Shown here piece after piece: positions 21,840 through 31,774 of a stretch of 64,000 nt of DNA. The notes below the pieces were generated by a model, which saw only the letters and a program-made list of their open reading frames with translations, was not told the DNA's origin and searched no databases. A program made the position numbers and the translations under genes. The DNA comes from Gigaspora margarita (Eukaryota > Glomeromycota > Glomeromycetes > Diversisporales > Gigasporaceae). How positions within the stretch are numbered: position 1 is the stretch's first letter; the number at the start of each line of letters is the position of its first letter. The stretch covers positions 291,675-355,674 of the forward strand of contig WTPW01000371.1 of the NCBI GenBank assembly GCA_009809945.1, read 5' to 3'.

Positions 21840-22275
21840 TCGATATATCATAATTTAACCAAAATAAGCTGCGCAAAGCAAATTTCAAAATTAAAATAAA
21901 ATAATGAATAACTCTTGGTAGGACAGTCCATTTTCGATAATTTTACCACCAAAATGTCCGCCTTGAAGAGGNNNNNNNNNNNNNNNNNNNNNNNNNNNNN
22001 NNNNNNNNNNNNNNNNNNNNNNNNNNNNNNNNNNNNNNNNNNNNNNNNNNNNNNNNNNNNNNNNNNNNNNNNNNNNNNNNNNNNNNNNNNNNNNNNNNNN
22101 NNNNNNNNNNNNNNNNNNNNNNNNNNNNNNNNNNNNNNNNNNCCTCTTCAAGGCGGACATTTTGGTGGTAAAAGTATCGAAAACGGACTGTTCTACCAAG
22201 AGTTATTCATTATTTTATGTTAATTTTAAAATTTGTTTTGCGCAGCTTATTTTGGTTAAATTATAATATCTTAAG
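21840..22275. repeat. Large palindrome centred on an assembly gap
   Basis: The arms (left about 21840-21971, right about 22143-22275) are near-perfect inverse copies, including CCTCTTCAAGGCGGACATTT directly at the gap edges. The 171 Ns at 21972-22142 sit exactly at the palindrome centre, which suggests the assembler failed on the foldback. Short open frames that cross the gap on both strands are products of the palindrome. Confidence 0.8.
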
Positions 22276-22411
22276 AAGTATCAATCAGAATCACATGATT
22301 TTGGTACCATTCGATTTGTCTCGATGAGACGAGTCGAATGGTGCCAAAATTACACAATTCTGATCGATGGTTCACAAGATATTGCTTTATACTGCAATAC
22401 TTTTAGGACTG

Positions 22412-22963
22412 CCTATTTCCACCATGGAATTTTGCTATTTCCACCATGGTTACACAAAAGTTTCTATTTTTAGATTTTAATATAATATTGTATATTATAA
22501 TTTTAATTATCTTCAATTGACACAACTTGATTTAGGTTACCAAAACAAGACTTGTGTAATGTCACACGACATTAGCAGTGTGTAACAAAAAATTATTTTT
22601 GTGAAAACAATGCACTATTCTTTGTGTATCGTACATGCATATGTTGTATAACCAATATATGTACTGTGATTGGTAGATTTAGGGTTAGGGTGGGCCGGAA
22701 TTAGTCTAACTTGCTAGGGGCATTATCATGATAGTGCTCACCAGCATTAAGCTTAATGCCGGCCAACCCAGGGTTGGGTTACCAAAATAAGACTTGTGTA
22801 ACATTACACAACATTAGCGGCATGTAACCAAAAATTATTTTTGCAAAAACAATGCACTGGGCCTTTGTGTAACATAAGTGCATATATTATTTTGAATTCT
22901 AAAAATAGAAAATCTGAGTAACCATGGTGGAAATAGCAAAAAACCATGGTAGAAATAGCAATA
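22412..22963. mobile_element. Nested inverted-repeat element with CCACCATGG ends
   Basis: CTATTTCCACCATGG occurs twice at the left end and, inverted, twice at the right end. Inside are two direct copies of a unit of about 115 bp (22535-22650 and 22777-22893; GGTTACCAAAAYAAGACTTG, then AAAAATTATTTTTG and AACAATGCACT). It appears to be a separate small element inserted in the 21496-23183 element. Confidence 0.6.
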
Positions 22964-23030
22964 CCCTACTTTTATCACTATAATACCCATATTTACTTTA
23001 AATATTACTTTAATGGTAATATCTTGTGAT

Positions 23031-23130
23031 CCATTGGTCGGAATTCTACGATTTTGGTACCAATCAATTCGTCTCACTGAGACGAATCGATTGGTACCAA
23101 AATCGTAGAATTCTGATCAGTAAATCGTAA
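23031..23130. repeat. Palindromic GTCTC/GAGAC module, reference copy
   Basis: This is the cleanest copy: perfect arms with the centre ATTCGTCTCACTGAGACGAA, flanked by GGTACC boxes, AGAATTC blocks and GATATC-type outer blocks. Related copies lie at 21552-21655, 21745-21835, 22282-22370, 32190-32285, 32375-32465, 54480-54560, 54660-54740, 54825-54890, 55000-55085, 57842-57930, 58025-58115, 59270-59350, 59450-59530 and 59700-59790. Half or weak copies lie at 3461, 30745, 31080, 31868 and 42605. Confidence 0.8.
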
Positions 23131-23185
23131 GATATCGGCAGTGCGCCATAATTGGTAGTGCGCTATAATACCCATATCCACCTTA

Positions 23186-24169
23186 ATACTTACCATTATA
23201 AAATAATATAAATTTAAATTTGCAAAATTATTTATTTCACTTATGATGTTAAAAAAATATATTGTATATATAGTAAATCAATTAATCAAATACTAAATAG
23301 TTATTGGATATATAATATCTAATAACAATTTTATTGGCAGAAGAAATGAGAATACTATGATCCAAAGGATCACAAAATGATCATTTTGAATCATAAATAA
23401 AAGAAGTATCTGGTTTTAATTTAATATGTTAATATGGGCCCTAAAGTGCTCAGATTGTCAAGTACATTAAATTCAAAGTTAGATATGCTATTATTAGATA
23501 TGAAACATCCAAGAATAGATTTATCTTTTCTGTTATAACATGAGTTTGTGTAAGTATAACAACTGTTATATGACCCTTGTTTACTATGAAAAAAATAAAA
23601 CTAGTTATAAAACTAATTAATCAGATATAACTAGTTATAATATTCTCAATTAATTAAATACATTAGTTATAAAATATCTAATTGATCAGATACAACTAGT
23701 TATAATAAACCTGATTAATTCAACTAAAAAAATTTTTAACTTAGTTATACACACATATTTTATAACCAGTTTATCCAGTTATAAATTTGATTACAATAAC
23801 TAGTTTCAAACTCTAATTGGAATAACAAATAAATTAACTATTTTGTATAATATAGTTTTGGACCTAGAGTCAATTTATATATTTACAGAAACTTTTTTAC
23901 AAAGTAAAAAGTTATGGTTCAAAATTTGGTAAACTGTGATTTTACCCAATTAGCTATATAATACACAAATTCAAAGATAAAAAAAAAATTCAAATTTGCA
24001 AAAACTAGTTTTTTGTTATAAATAAAGTTTTAGTACAAATATTTAGATATTATATACTATATATTATTTCAATTTTATTTATACAAATATTAATTTTAGA
24101 TAAAATTACATAATTGAAAGAGAATCAATGTTGAATTAATTATAAAACTGCTAATTTTTTGCAATAGAA
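23186..24169. other. AT-rich spacer with short tandem repeats
   Basis: At about 23585-23715 a unit around AACTAGTTATAA...CTAATTRATCAGATA is repeated three to four times. No gene was recognised. Confidence 0.35.
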
Positions 24170-24475
24170 CTATTTTATTCTATTTATAAAGATTTATATA
24201 GCAAAATATTTTATAAATTTATTTATATAACATGTATATTACTGATTTTGGACTTTTTAAAAAGTAAAGTAAATTTCTACTATAAATATATCTGAAATTT
24301 TGGTAAGTAAACTATATATTCAAGAATTAGATGTTTATAGTTTTGGAAGCATTGTAACTAAGATTTTAATCAGCCCAAGGCATTTTGTTTAATAGTAATC
24401 TTGTATTAAAAATTATTAGTAGATCAAGACTTAAAACCTGATTGTTATATTAAATTAGTTATAAAAAATATAGAT
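24170..24475 (+). pseudogene. Decayed protein kinase fragment
   Basis: Spread over three frames, the stretch reads IYKDLYSK (catalytic-loop position, normally HRDLHSxN) at 24182, TDFGLFKK (DFG metal-binding motif) at 24241, then SEILVSKLYIQELDVYSFGS (APE-like and DVYSFG motifs) at 24291, and QDLKPDCYIKLVIKN near 24425. Order and spacing fit the C-lobe of the tyrosine-kinase-like Ser/Thr kinases that are expanded in arbuscular mycorrhizal fungi. The N-lobe is not visible. Frameshifts, a missing catalytic His and stops show that it is dead. No transposon boundary was found around it. Confidence 0.6.
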
Positions 24476-24599
24476 AAAATTTTGATTTATTCAAGATAAA
24501 ATAGATTGAAAGGCACATAATAATTTATACTACATGTTTTCTTATTTTTTTTTGTTTTTGCTTTTTGTTTTATTTATAGTTATAATAAAATTTATATGC

Positions 24600-25250
24600 T
24601 AATAATAATTTAACTAATCTATATACTGTATGTATAGCAATTATAGTTTGTAAAAAAGCATTAGCAGATAAAATACTATACTAATTTTTGGTTTTTAGTC
24701 TTATAGTCTTGAATTAGAATAAGAAAAAGTATTAGCAAATATATACTACACTACTTTTTTTTAATCTAAATACTAATATACTTGAATTAGAAAGTAAAAT
24801 TTATACTATATAAGTTATTTCTCTAGTTTGCAAGTTTTTTTTTCTTTTATTTATAATACAAATCACAATAATTCTAACTAATTTATATATAGTAGATGTG
24901 TAATAACTCTATAAACAATAAATAAGCATTAGCAAATGTATTCTATAAGAATACTATGCTAACTTTTTTGAATTCAAGTCTTATAGTTTTTGATCAAAAT
25001 GTGAAAACATCAGCAGATGCAATTTGCAAGAACATTTATACTAATTTTTTTTAGATCTAAGTGCAATATTTTTGAATTAAAAGGCATAATATATCAAAAT
25101 ATATATAATCAATATATAACCTCTGTAGTCTAAGTTGTTAATAGTTTTTTAAGTTGTGATACAAATTAATTACTAATAATTTTTCTAACTAATTTATATA
25201 CTGTGTATCACTATAGCTAAATAATACAAACTAATATATTAATGAGAAAA
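24600..25250. repeat. Satellite-like higher-order repeat
   Basis: Three units of about 270-300 bp start with TCTAACTAATTTATATACTG-like sequence (about 24610, 24875, 25180). The first two contain two diverged 70-80-bp subunits with GCATTAGCAGAT ... CTTATAGTCTTGAATTAGA. Divergence between units is high. Confidence 0.55.
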
Positions 25251-26239
25251 TATTGATACAACTTTTTGTTTTTTTTTTATATATACTGTACAAGAAGAAA
25301 AAGTTTTGGTATACATACTTAGTAAAAACAGTAACTAAAAATATAAGTGCTATTAAGAAAAAGTAAAGCTTTGGACTTTTAATAATATTATATTTTAAGA
25401 ATGTATTGCTAGTAAAATTTTTTAAAAGTTCTGCCAATATATTATAGGATTAAATCTTACATTCTTTTGGCAGTATTTATATAATACAAATAGCTATAAA
25501 TTAAATAAATAAAATAATTAAATATTAAAATATCAAAAAGTAATAAATAACAAGTTTTGAGCTATCTTGAGCATTGTTTTTATTTATAAATTTAGAATGT
25601 TCAATATATATTAATATTTATATTAGTTAACAATGCCAAGTGGGTTAGGTGGGCTAATTTTAAACAATTAGTAGAACTAGTAATTGGTTTAGAATTTTAA
25701 TTAATGGATAGATTGGACTTTAACTAGCAAATAGATAAATACAAGTTGGTTTTTAATCAGCAGTTGGATTGGATAGTTAGTCTTTAATTTGTGGATTGAT
25801 TGGATAAGTAAACAAGTGCTATTAACTCTCTATAATGCCTATGTACAGTATAAAAAGAAAAATAATCTCTTATATCTAAATATTACTACTATATACTACT
25901 ATAACTAACTAAACTACTCTAATGCAACCAATTCTAATAGTAAGGCTTTGATTGAGTTGTGAATAAACTTGGTTTGAGTAACTAAAGTCAAATAGAGCTC
26001 TAGATTATGTTATAAGACTCTAATAAGGTCACAGAATTTGGTTTTTTTTTATAACTTTACTTATTTAAGAGATTATCAGTTTATAATACTAACAACAGTT
26101 TATTGATTCAAAGATCTTTTTGAATAGTTTCTAGAGCTAATGCTTCTACTCTAACAATGTTAAACTTATTAAGTTTTTGAACTTAACTGAGAATATACTT
26201 ATTGAAATAAGCTCAAGGCTTTATATACTTTGAAATTAC
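25251..26239. other. AT-rich spacer
   Basis: At 25660-25810 GATTGGA/TAATTGGTTT-like motifs recur loosely. I see no gene I can support. Confidence 0.3.
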
Positions 26240-26593
26240 CAGTTCAGCTCACTTCACCAATACTCGTTTTGTAGAAATAACATTTTACTGACAACAATTC
26301 ACTGACATGTTATTTCACTGACATTTATTTTCCATTTTACTGACAGTTTTTTCACCAAAACTTATTTCACTGACAAAATAATTCTGGTCATTGTCGTTAG
26401 AATCAGGTTAGAATTAGAGTTAAGGTTAATAGAATTTTATAAAAAAATTTGTTTATGAAATGAGCTTCTGTGAAATAAATTGTCAGTGAAATAAACTTGT
26501 CTGCAAAAGAAGTGTTGGTGAAATAAACATGTCAGTAAATTTTTGTCAGTAAAATGTTATGTCTACGAAACGAGCATCAGTGAAGTGATATGT
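26240..26593. mobile_element. 354-bp foldback MITE of iterated TTTACTGACA
   Basis: The left arm (ACTTCACC, CTCGTTTTGTAGAAATAACA, TTTTACTGACA repeated) is mirrored by the right arm (GTCAGTAAAATGTTATG, TACGAAACGAGC, GTGAAGTG). The core repeat TTYACTGACA occurs about six times per arm orientation. The flanks TTGAAATTAC and TTCAAAATTAC might be a 10-bp target duplication, which would suggest a MULE-type source. Confidence 0.6.
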
Positions 26594-26599
26594 ATTCAA

Positions 26600-27271
26600 A
26601 ATTACAGACTAAAATTAATTTAAATTTTCTTTTTTTTAATCTCTTATATTTTTTTAAATTTTTTTAATCTTTTATATCTTTTTAGTCTTAATAATTTTTG
26701 AATCTTTTGAATCAAAAAATTTGTAATCATTAATTCTCTATATTACTACATACTAAAAATAGCAAATATCACATATAAATAGAAAATAAAAATAGAATTA
26801 AGCATAGACCAAATTAGGATTGTACTAGATTGATTCTGTATATTACAACTTTACAACTCTTTTTAGCTTAGTTTTGAGTTTTATAAAAAACATATCAAAA
26901 AGAAATTAATCTACAAGATTCTCTTTGGTTATACTAGACCATTAACTATCTAGACTTAATTGCTTCAGATAAGTTTCTTTTTTTATCTTTTTTGATACTA
27001 ATTCTATTTTGATAACAATATCTAATACTATAATTGAATATATTTGTAAATGTACTTTAATATTTCTCTAGTACTTCTTTTGATTTAGTAGGCAATACAA
27101 ATATTCAGAGTTATACTATGGTATCTATCTAGGACTTCTTTTAAGACTTATCAGGCATGTGTTATAGATTCATTCTTACTTTTTACTATTTCTTTTCTTT
27201 TCATTGGTATTGTTTTATTTTTTTAACTTTTCTTGTTTATTAATGTGCTCTATTCTCAAACATTCCTGTTA
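26600..27271. other. AT-rich spacer
   Basis: The minus strand at 26940-27180 has some protein-like runs (for example NESITHA then VLKEVLDRYHSITLNI), but I recognise no family and there are many stops. Confidence 0.25.
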
Positions 27272-27279
27272 TAACCAAC

Positions 27280-27454
27280 AGGACCCCAAATAACCTACAG
27301 AAGGATAAGGTTTACAAAATTACTAAATATAGAATAATCTGCAAAAAAGGTCAAAAAAAGCAAACTAATTACTGTAAATAAAAATAATATGCACAAAAAT
27401 AGGCCAAAATAAGCAAATTAATACTCTATTTCTTTTTATATTGTTTAGAGTCCT
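27280..27454. mobile_element. AGGACC-terminus MITE, copy at 27.3 kb
   Basis: Starts AGGACCCCAAATAACC and ends GAGTCCT. The flanks TAACCAAC and AACCAAAC are an imperfect duplication. The interior AAAATTACTAAATATAGAA and AAGCAAACTAAT segments match the elements at 38180 and 38715. Confidence 0.65.
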
Positions 27455-27982
27455 AACCAAACTTCTTTTTCATTATGTTTTATAGTTACTAACTTTTAAT
27501 TTTTGGTAGTTTGTTTTCTTCTCAATATACATTTATTTTGCTAATTATAGTAAAAATTGACTTAATCTGTCTATCTTACTTCTTTTAGTTCTCTTTGTCA
27601 AGTTTAATAATTTTACTAAGTAGTACTTGCTTTTTTAGATAAAACTTATATAACTTGCTTCATTATATTCTAACCAATCTTATTTTATTGTTAGATTTGA
27701 AATTTGCTTTTTTTTAAAAAAAAACTTGAGAACATTAATATTCTTGAAATTAAGATCCTTTTGACAAATTCTAAAATAGAAGGCATTGATCAAGAAGCAA
27801 TTAATTTGGTCTAGATCTTTTAAATTTTTAGGCCTTTAAAAGTTAATACAGAGATTAAAATAAGGTTCTTTTATAGTCTAGTACGTATATAGCACCAAAA
27901 TTGATTTTTAAAAAAGCCTATTTTGGAATTACAAAAATAAATTAAAATTTTTTATAAAAAAAGAGCAAATAAAATTTATATA
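27455..27982. other. AT-rich spacer
   Basis: No gene or element ends were recognised. Confidence 0.3.
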
Positions 27983-29163
27983 CTGTCTTCCTCCTCTACA
28001 ATCACCTCCTTTATAGTCACAACCTCTATATAATCACACAAATTTTAACAACCATTTTTTTATATATAAAATACCTTTATATAATCACAAATAGCTTATA
28101 ATCACTATCACATTCTTTAGAAGATTTTTGAGATTTTTTTATTAGTAAAATACTCTTATATAATCACAATACCATATATAAAAGACTAAATTTTACTACT
28201 ATAGATTCCCGAAAGTAAGCTATATTTTGTTATGCAAAAAATCAGAAGTTTGTTTATTTTGGATTAAATTTAATTTTTAGTGATCGCAAGTAGTTGCTAC
28301 ATAGTGAAGTCCAAATTCTACTAAATAAATCGATTATAATCGCTTAAGTAGACTTGTTCAGAAGATCTAAATGCATGTATTCTGAAATTTTTATCCAAAT
28401 TGGAATATTTTTTATTATTTGACTTTTAATTTTTACGTTCGTCGAATATATTTTTTTAAAAAATTTTATTTTTATCATCGAACGTAAAAGTCAAAAGTCA
28501 AATAATAATATATTCTTTAATTTTGCTAAAAATTTTACTGTATGTGTATTTTGATCTTTTTAATAAGTTTACTTAAGCGATTATCATCGATTTACATAAT
28601 AAAATTTGGACTTTACTATGTAGTGACTATTATCGATCGTGGGAGTAGCTTATTTTCGAGTAAATAAGTTTTTGGGTTTTTTGGTCAAAACAAAGAGGTA
28701 GCTTATTTTCGGGAATCTATGGTAAGTAAATCGATTAACATATTAAGAAAGCTGTTTGATATGCAAATTATACATATTCTGGAATTTTGACAAACTTGAC
28801 AAACTATTATTAATTTGTTTTTTTATTATATATTGAACAAAAAAATAATTTATTTTTTTTCGTCTAAAATAAAGTAAAGAAATTAATTAATAAAAGTTGT
28901 CCAAATTATATGAAACTTTTAGAATATGTGTAATTTGTTATTCCAAACAACTTTACATAATTCATAAAAGTTGATTCGCTTAGTACAATTCGGACTTTTA
29001 TATGTAGCAACTATTTGTGATTATAATATTTACTTCTATATAATCATATAATATAAACCATAGTATTAAATGTGATTATATAGGTAATTACTATATAATC
29101 ACACCTCTTTATAATCACTATTTTTGCTGCAACCAACCGCGTGATTATAGAGGAGGAAGACAG
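27983..29163. mobile_element. Pogo-like TA-target element, 1.2 kb
   Basis: The termini CTGTCTTCCTCCTCTAYAAT are inverted and flanked by TA (27981-27982, 29164-29165). Subterminal regions iterate CCTCTATATAATCAC, typical of repeated transposase-binding sites. Another MITE is nested inside (28199-28722). No transposase frame remains. Confidence 0.75.
28199..28722. mobile_element. AATAAGCTA-family MITE, copy 1
   Basis: Ends CTATAGATTCCCGAAAGTAAG and CCATAGATTCCCGAAAATAA (the latter reversed), flanked by TA. The interior is a long imperfect palindrome. Siblings lie at 31360-31677, 41374-41673 and 42944-43480. Confidence 0.7.
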
Positions 29164-29165
29164 TA

Positions 29166-29503
29166 TTTATATTTTTTATAATTTCATCTATTCAAAAAAA
29201 ATATTAAAAAATTTTGGGTTTCAAGTAAAATAAACCAAAAACAATTTTAAAAAAAATTTAATTTCAGGTTCCAAAACTAGTGATTTGAACCAAAAAAAAA
29301 TTTGTTAATCAGTTAACTGAACTAAAATATTTAATATCAATTAATTGCAACTAATTAAGATTACTTCATATTTTGTTTTCAGAAATTATTAGACCTTTAC
29401 TCAAATTTTTGTCACAATTTTTATGTTTATTCATTTTCTTTTTAGAACTTTTTAGTGTCTTTGCTCATTTCTGATATTATTTATATTTTGTCAACTAATT
29501 ATT
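29166..29503. other. AT-rich spacer
   Basis: Low-complexity sequence without a recognised feature. Confidence 0.3.
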
Positions 29504-30382
29504 GTCACAGATCATAATGAAATCAGATCATAATGAAATACAGGGGTTCGATTTAAAAATATAAGCCCTACTAAAATCCACCTACCGTATTACTGCGAAA
29601 TAACGATCATGGGCATTATTTTGAAAATCGCATCCTCTAAAAATAGCATACTTGGTTTTGAAATAATGCCCATGCGCATTCTGAAATAGCGCACACCATA
29701 TATAGAATATTATTTAATCGAATGCATAACAAAGGTGTTCAACGAATGCTTCATATTTATTTTTTTTTAGCTTTAATTGCTTCAAGAATAACTATCATTA
29801 AATGTTCAATTAGCGCTACCCTTATTCTAGCAGGTTGTTACTTCCATTCTTTTTGATTTAACACTGGAATATAATTTTTGATAATAAACGAATGTTTTAT
29901 GTACATCCTTTTTAATGTTAGAACTATAATGGCCTTAGAGTGCTGTGTAATAATGCCAAAGAACAAAGAATAGTAAGATCATAAATCTACAGGCAATACT
30001 TTATATATGTGCAGGTTTTAAAAAATAAATAATTCGCTTTTTACTATCGCTATATAGAAGTTCAACAATAGGTTAATTGTTCCTATATATATATATATAT
30101 ATTAAGGTTTAGATTTTCAGCGCCGGTACAGGATAAAAATCGGGTTACCTCAAAATAGCGCACATGTGCGCACTCAAAATAGCACGCAGGTGATCAAAAT
30201 ACCGCGCAGGTGCACGTTATTTCGTAGTAATACGGTATACTCTTTTTCAAATAACTCTAACCCTAAATCCTAACTTAACTATAAAAAAAAAATCCGAACA
30301 AAAAAGGCCCAAAAAAAATTTAAAAATCGGTCATAAAATAAGTTCAATTTCATTATGATCTGATTTTATTATGATCTGCCAC
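29504..30382. mobile_element. TIR element with iterated CAGATCATAATGAAAT ends
   Basis: The left end GTCACAGATCATAATGAAAT repeats CAGATCATAATGAAAT twice, mirrored at the right end. The flanks AATTATT (29497-29503, 30383-30389) match exactly and suggest a 7-bp (perhaps 8-bp) duplication. It is split by the element at 29585-30235. Confidence 0.65.
29585..30235. mobile_element. 651-bp TA-target element with CCGTATTAC ends
   Basis: CCGTATTACTGCGAAATAAC at the left is mirrored by GTTATTTCGTAGTAATACGG at the right, with TA on both sides. The subterminal motif AAATAGCGCAC/GTGCGCTATTT is iterated. Relatively many CpG sites remain, so it may be younger than its neighbours. Confidence 0.75.
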
Positions 30383-30407
30383 AATTATTAATTTTTAACT
30401 AGTTGTC

Positions 30408-31260
30408 CAAGCTAACTGATTAATTGATAATTCTTCTGTCAACTAGAGAGTGATGAAATGTGGCATGCCTCTATTTAAAATTTTTTTCTTATTAAGTTAA
30501 TAATACATGTCCACAAATTGAAAGTTGTAGAGCTTATCAAGACACATCTAACAGTAGTTAGATCATCTAAATTGGCCTAGTGGATAGTAAGATATTATCG
30601 AAAAATGATTGGCTAACTATATAAAATCCCATAATGCAGATTATATATGAAAATTACTATAAACAAAATGTTGTATGCTTCCATCTAAAATTTTTTTATT
30701 ACTAAGTTAATGATACATGTCAACTAATTGAAAGTTGTAAAGCTCATTGAGATGCATCTAACGGTGGTTAGATTATCCAAATCAGCTTAGTAGATAGTGA
30801 AATATAATCTAAAAACAATTAGCTAGCTATATAAAATCTCCATATAAACAAACATTGTTTACATAAAAATTTTATATAGTCAGCTAATCATTTTTTGATG
30901 ATATCTCACTATCTACTGGGCTGATTTGGAAAAAATTTTTAAATGGAAGCATGCCATATTTCACCTATAGTGATTTTCATATGTAATCTGTATCACAAGT
31001 TTTATATAGTTGCCCAATCATTTTTTGATGATATCTTGCAATCTACTAGGCTAATTTGGATAATCTGACTACTGTCAGATGCGTCTCGATGAGCTCTGCA
31101 ACTTTTAATTAGTGGACATATATTGTTAACTTAATAAGAAAAAAATTTAAATAGATGCATGCCACATTTTGTTACTCTTCAGTTGACAGGTATATTATCA
31201 ATTAAGCATTTGCTCAACTACTTACCCAAAATTTATTCAGATTGGTCAGTTAATTAATTA
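30408..31260. repeat. Large multi-arm inverted repeat
   Basis: The outer arms include GTCAACTAGAGAGTGATGAA / its mirror near 31170 and GTGGCATGC blocks. A unit with AATTGAAAGTTGTAGAGCTY, GATGCATCTAAC, GGTTAGATTATCC and ATAGTGARATAT occurs twice in direct orientation (about 30510-30640, 30720-30850) and twice inverted (30860-30950, 31000-31120). The centre is near 30860. Its GAGCTCATYGAGACGCATCT block resembles half of the GTCTC/GAGAC module. Confidence 0.6.
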
Positions 31261-31359
31261 TAGCCCAACTGGTTTAAATCACTATCCAAAACCCAAAATA
31301 ATTTTGTTATTATATATAGTCTAGTATAATATTCTAATTGAATATTTGCTTATTCAATA

Positions 31360-31677
31360 CTGTATATTTCTGAAAATAAGCTACTCTGAAAATAAGCTAC
31401 CCTCCTAATTTTTTTTAAAAGTCTCAAAAAACATATTAGCAGTTGCTACATATAAAAGTCCAAATTTTACTAAGTTAATATCAAAAGTGCCATTAAATAA
31501 CTTGTTCAGGACAAAAAATATACTTATAGTAAAAATTTTATGTTATTTGAACAACAACTTTTTATTAGTATGTTGTTCAATTTTTCAAAAAATTCAACAA
31601 TTTGAAAATAAGCTATCCTACATTGTTTTGTATAATTTTTGGCCCAAAAAAGGTAGCTTATTTTTAGAAATATATGG
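31360..31677. mobile_element. AATAAGCTA-family MITE, copy 2
   Basis: 318 bp, ends CTGTATATTTCTGAAAATAA and CCATATATTTCTAAAAATAA (reversed), flanked by TA (31358-31359, 31678-31679). Confidence 0.7.
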
Positions 31678-31774
31678 TACTAATATCTCTTCTTTGTCAT
31701 TAGTTCGAGTATTAATGCTTAATTTTAGAGTTATAAATTACAAGGTTTATGAAATCGGTTTAGAGAGCATTCTA

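Larger units (their letters stand above)
21496..23183. mobile_element. 1.7-kb TA-target element of nested palindromes
   Basis: The termini AGGTGGATATGGGTATTATG are inverted at the two ends and flanked by TA (21494-21495, 23184-23185), as for Tc1/mariner-type insertions. The interior is nearly all inverted repeats: four copies of the GTCTC/GAGAC palindromic module (21552-21655, 21745-21835, 22282-22370, 23031-23130), a palindrome centred on the N gap, and a nested element at 22412-22963. No transposase is visible unless it lies in the gap, which is too small. Confidence 0.75.

Noticed and set aside
21891-22223. Overlapping open frames on both strands with identical-looking ends
   Set aside because: They run through the N gap and are the two arms of one palindrome, not genes.
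24600-25250. CRISPR-like repeat array
   Set aside because: Units are long, diverged and head to tail without unique spacers, and the organism appears to be a fungus.
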